Shown here: positions 61,791-64,000 of the stretch, in pieces | Layout: each line of letters opens with the position of its first letter | How positions within the stretch are numbered: the stretch's first letter is position 1 | Assembly: GCF_008831285.2 (NCBI RefSeq) | Contig: NC_045150.1 | Coordinates: 9,684,001-9,748,000 of the forward strand | DNA from: Nymphaea colorata | Lineage: Eukaryota > Streptophyta > Magnoliopsida > Nymphaeales > Nymphaeaceae | Reading direction: 5' to 3' | Length of the DNA stretch: 64,000 nucleotides | The notes under the pieces: generated by a model | Databases searched by the model: none | Seen by the model: the letters and a program-made list of their open reading frames with translations, nothing else | What the model was told of the DNA's origin: nothing | Made by a program: the position numbers and the translations under genes

Positions 61791-62285
61791 AATGTCATGA
61801 GAACACTCAATCGGATCGGAATAAAGGACAATAACATAAGAGAAGTGATAGATTTTAAGTGGTTGGAGATACATAGCATACACCTACGGAGAGCACACAT
61901 GATCAACACTGTCACTCATTCACTTGCGTTTTACACCATATACTGCAAGTGCAAGCAAGATAAAGGAATCGTACTTCAACGTTAAGAAGAAGACCAGTGA
62001 ACGTAGCAGGACAGAGAATCCCACAGAAAACGGAACGAAATTTCCACAAAGTATTGCACCGTCATTCAGAACGAGGATCACGAGAATGGGCAATTGAATT
62101 ACGATGAAATATAGCAGTTAATTGGTATCTTAACTAGAATTAAAGGGAAATATCAAGGTATATCCTTATACGACATAGCGAAGCACAAATATATAGGAAA
62201 TAAGAAATTTGAGGCCAGAATTGTAGAAATCAAATATTTTTTAAGAACATGGCTCCAAATCAACACTGGAGTGCAGCGTCAAGAG
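61791..62285. other. 3' flank of the UGT gene
   Basis: No gene is recognised. It should contain the UGT 3' UTR near 62285. Short open frames at 61755-61985 have no family motif. Confidence 0.5.
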
Positions 62286-63719
62286 CTAGCCACCTTCTTT
62301 CGCACCTGCCGGACCATTCCAGGAATCTACCAACCTGGCTAAGTTCGCCAAGGACGAGCCACCCTCTTTGAGCGCTGCAACCCCTGCATCCTTTGCCGCT
62401 TTTACACGCTCCCTCAGCCGGGCGCCCTCCTCCTCTGAGTCAAGTAACAGCCGGACACACCTCTCCACCTCGGCTGCACTCACGAGACCATCTCGGTCCT
62501 CTTTGACGGAAACCGCCACCCCCATGTCCAGCACCAACATGACCCGGTTGATCGGCTGCTCCGCATACAAGGGCCATGCAATCATCGGCACGCCGGCGCT
62601 GATGCTCTCCAGCGCCGAGTTCCAGCCGCAGTGGGTCACAAACCCACCGACCGCAGCATGGTTCAGCACCCTCGCCTGCGGTGCCCATGTCTTCACCACC
62701 ATTCCCCTGTCACTCGTCCTTTGGAGGAACCCTTCCGGAAGCAAAACATCCAGATCCGGGTCCACGGGCACCAGCGCCTGCTTTGACTCAGCCGTCGGAT
62801 TCCGGACCACCCAAAGAAACCGCCGCCCGCTGCGCTCGAGCCCCAGCGCCATCTCCCTTAGTTGAACTGCGGAGTGCAAGCCTAAGCTGCCGAAGCACAA
62901 GAAGACGACAGCGTTGTCTGGCTGCGAGTCGAGCCAACGAAGGCAATCTGGAGGTCGCGGCACTTCCTCGGCCGGGGCGACCAAAGGTCCGATCGCATAG
63001 ACCAGCGGGTTCGGCCCATCCGGGACGCACAGGCCGTCGGCAAGGGCTCGGAGAGTGTGGGGATGGAGCGCATCAAAAGTGTTAATTATGATGCCCTTGG
63101 CTCTGGCGAACTGCGACGATACCTTGAGAAACCATTCATAAGATCCAACATGGAACCGAAGGGTATGAGGCAGGCCGGAAGGCGGGAAGGGAGGGATGCC
63201 GGGGACATGAACCAGCTTGTCTTCGGCACGAGCCGAGGCAACATCATATTGGTGACTCAGAGCGTTGAGGTACAGAAGCAGTGCCAGTGCACCAGCGTTG
63301 CTGATGTAGTAAAAATAGGCGGGTATGCCCAAGCTGGCGGCAACCTCCATGGAGGTGAAGCAGAAGCAATCTAAGATGATTGCCTTGACAAAGCAATCTC
63401 TTGATATGTCCTGCAATGCTTCCTCCACTCGGCCCCTGCAAGCATGTAAGAATTCGAAGAGAAGGACGTCGTGGCTCTGGCAATCGACTTCTTCGACTTT
63501 GAAGTCGACGGGACCGAGCTCGGTGAAGGTAAAGTCGAGGCCGGAATCGGCGACGCTCTTCATGTAGGCGGCCGAGTTGCCGAAGCTGATGGGTGGTTTG
63601 GCAACCAGGATGGTGATGGAGATGCCATGGCGGAGGTGCAAGAGCTTGCCGAGCTCAACCATGGTCATCAAGTGGCCCATCCCGGGAGACGGGAAGAGAA
63701 CCACAGTTTGCTTCTTCAT
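62286..63719 (-). CDS. UDP-glycosyltransferase, family 1, UGT88-like
   Basis: An intronless gene for 477 residues, the usual length for plant family 1 glycosyltransferases. The N-terminal acceptor domain has the catalytic His16 in PSPGMGH and its partner Asp117 in ILDCF. The C-terminal donor domain has CLRWLDSQPDNAVVFLCFGSLG (~259-280) and a complete 44-residue PSPG box at 345-388. That box starts WAPQARVLNHAAVGGF, contains HCGWNS, and ends with Glu387-Gln388; Gln at the last position is typical of UDP-glucose users. LDSQP...VVFLCFGSLG is typical of group E, UGT88 enzymes, which glucosylate flavonoids, chalcones and small phenolics. The actual acceptor cannot be told from sequence. The start is the first Met, directly before KKQTVVLFPSPG. 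All key residues are present, so it should be active. Confidence 0.94.
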   Translation of the reverse strand: MKKQTVVLFPSPGMGHLMTMVELGKLLHLRHGISITILVAKPPISFGNSAAYMKSVADSGLDFTFTELGPVDFKVEEVDCQSHDVLLFEFLHACRGRVEEALQDISRDCFVKAIILDCFCFTSMEVAASLGIPAYFYYISNAGALALLLYLNALSHQYDVASARAEDKLVHVPGIPPFPPSGLPHTLRFHVGSYEWFLKVSSQFARAKGIIINTFDALHPHTLRALADGLCVPDGPNPLVYAIGPLVAPAEEVPRPPDCLRWLDSQPDNAVVFLCFGSLGLHSAVQLREMALGLERSGRRFLWVVRNPTAESKQALVPVDPDLDVLLPEGFLQRTSDRGMVVKTWAPQARVLNHAAVGGFVTHCGWNSALESISAGVPMIAWPLYAEQPINRVMLVLDMGVAVSVKEDRDGLVSAAEVERCVRLLLDSEEEGARLRERVKAAKDAGVAALKEGGSSLANLARLVDSWNGPAGAKEGG

Positions 63720-63842
63720 TTCTTTCTAACACCACTGTTCCCTGCTTCTCCTCTGCAATTACTGTTGCCGAGGCTTTGCCTCCTTCACAACTACAAACAA
63801 GAACAATGGCATGCGTGCATGCTGTATGCCCACAGGCGACCT

Positions 63843-63850
63843 CATATATA
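63843..63850 (-). promoter_or_regulatory. TATA box of the UGT gene
   Basis: The minus strand reads CCTATATATGAG about 125 bases upstream of the UGT start codon, giving a short leader of ~95 bases. No other TATA-like site lies closer. Confidence 0.6.
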
Positions 63851-64000
63851 GGCGCTAATCGGATCGGACTCAGACTGGACCTTTTTGGATCTGAAGCCGA
63901 ATTCCAACGGCGATTTGATCTGGTGTAAAGTGTCTAAGCGGGGTGTGCAATCGGAGTAAAAAAAAGAGAAAATGAAAAGTAACCATAACTTTTGGCCTCT

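Noticed and set aside
1-64000. CRISPR arrays, operons, riboswitches, phage or viral genes, rRNA genes
   Set aside because: None was seen. The repeats present are microsatellites, minisatellites or transposon parts, and all genes are of plant nuclear type.

Overview
This is a window of flowering-plant nuclear DNA. The genes have GT-AG introns and belong to plant-typical families: a plant F-box protein, a DAA1-type AAA ATPase, an ATL RING-H2 ligase, a MAKR/BKI1-family protein, a P-class PPR protein and a UGT. Between them lie AT-rich intergenic stretches full of transposon debris, microsatellites and two decayed plastid DNA inserts. No prokaryotic, viral or CRISPR features were seen. The species cannot be fixed from this window; a non-grass monocot, an early-diverging angiosperm or another angiosperm would all fit.

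Layout. 1-1800: 3' flank with a broken rbcL fragment of plastid origin. 1820-8794 (-): six-exon F-box gene (At5g52880-like) with a 4.4 kb repeat-bearing intron. 9984-16343 (-): sixteen-exon AAA ATPase of 829 codons (DAA1 / At4g28000 / At5g52882 type) with a TATA box near 17165. From memory the Arabidopsis F-box and ATPase homologues have neighbouring locus numbers, so this tandem pair looks like ancient microsynteny. 17.2-28.9 kb: gene-poor, with SINE and MITE remnants. 28917-29528 (-): ATL67-like RING-H2 gene. 29.9-46.5 kb: gene-poor, with a TRIM retrotransposon, a plastid inverted-repeat insert, MITEs and SINEs. 46770-48114 (+): two-exon MAKR gene. 48.1-56 kb: gene-poor. 56014-57750 (-): intronless PPR gene (At3g04760-like). 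58.2-61.8 kb: transposon-rich. 62286-63719 (-): intronless UGT with an intact PSPG box.

The most interesting structure is at 59033-60559. It is a non-autonomous CACTA-type transposon with a 3-bp GAT target-site duplication, degenerate CACTA ends and many subterminal GTCGGTAAAAG-like motifs. It carries a 74-bp piece that aligns to exon 2 of the F-box gene about 52 kb away in the same window (60 of 66 bases identical, then a 12-bp gap and 8 more matches). It looks like a Pack-CACTA gene capture, and a 50-bp minisatellite has grown next to the captured piece. A Tourist-like MITE with TAA target duplications sits inside a second block of CACTA-like repeats just beyond it.

The six genes do not form a pathway. 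The F-box and ATL proteins are both ubiquitin-ligase components. The MAKR protein belongs to plasma-membrane receptor-kinase signalling, the PPR protein to organelle RNA processing, and the UGT to specialised-metabolite glucosylation. All exon models were read by hand from splice sites, reading-frame continuity and remembered family sequences; no alignment or expression data were available.
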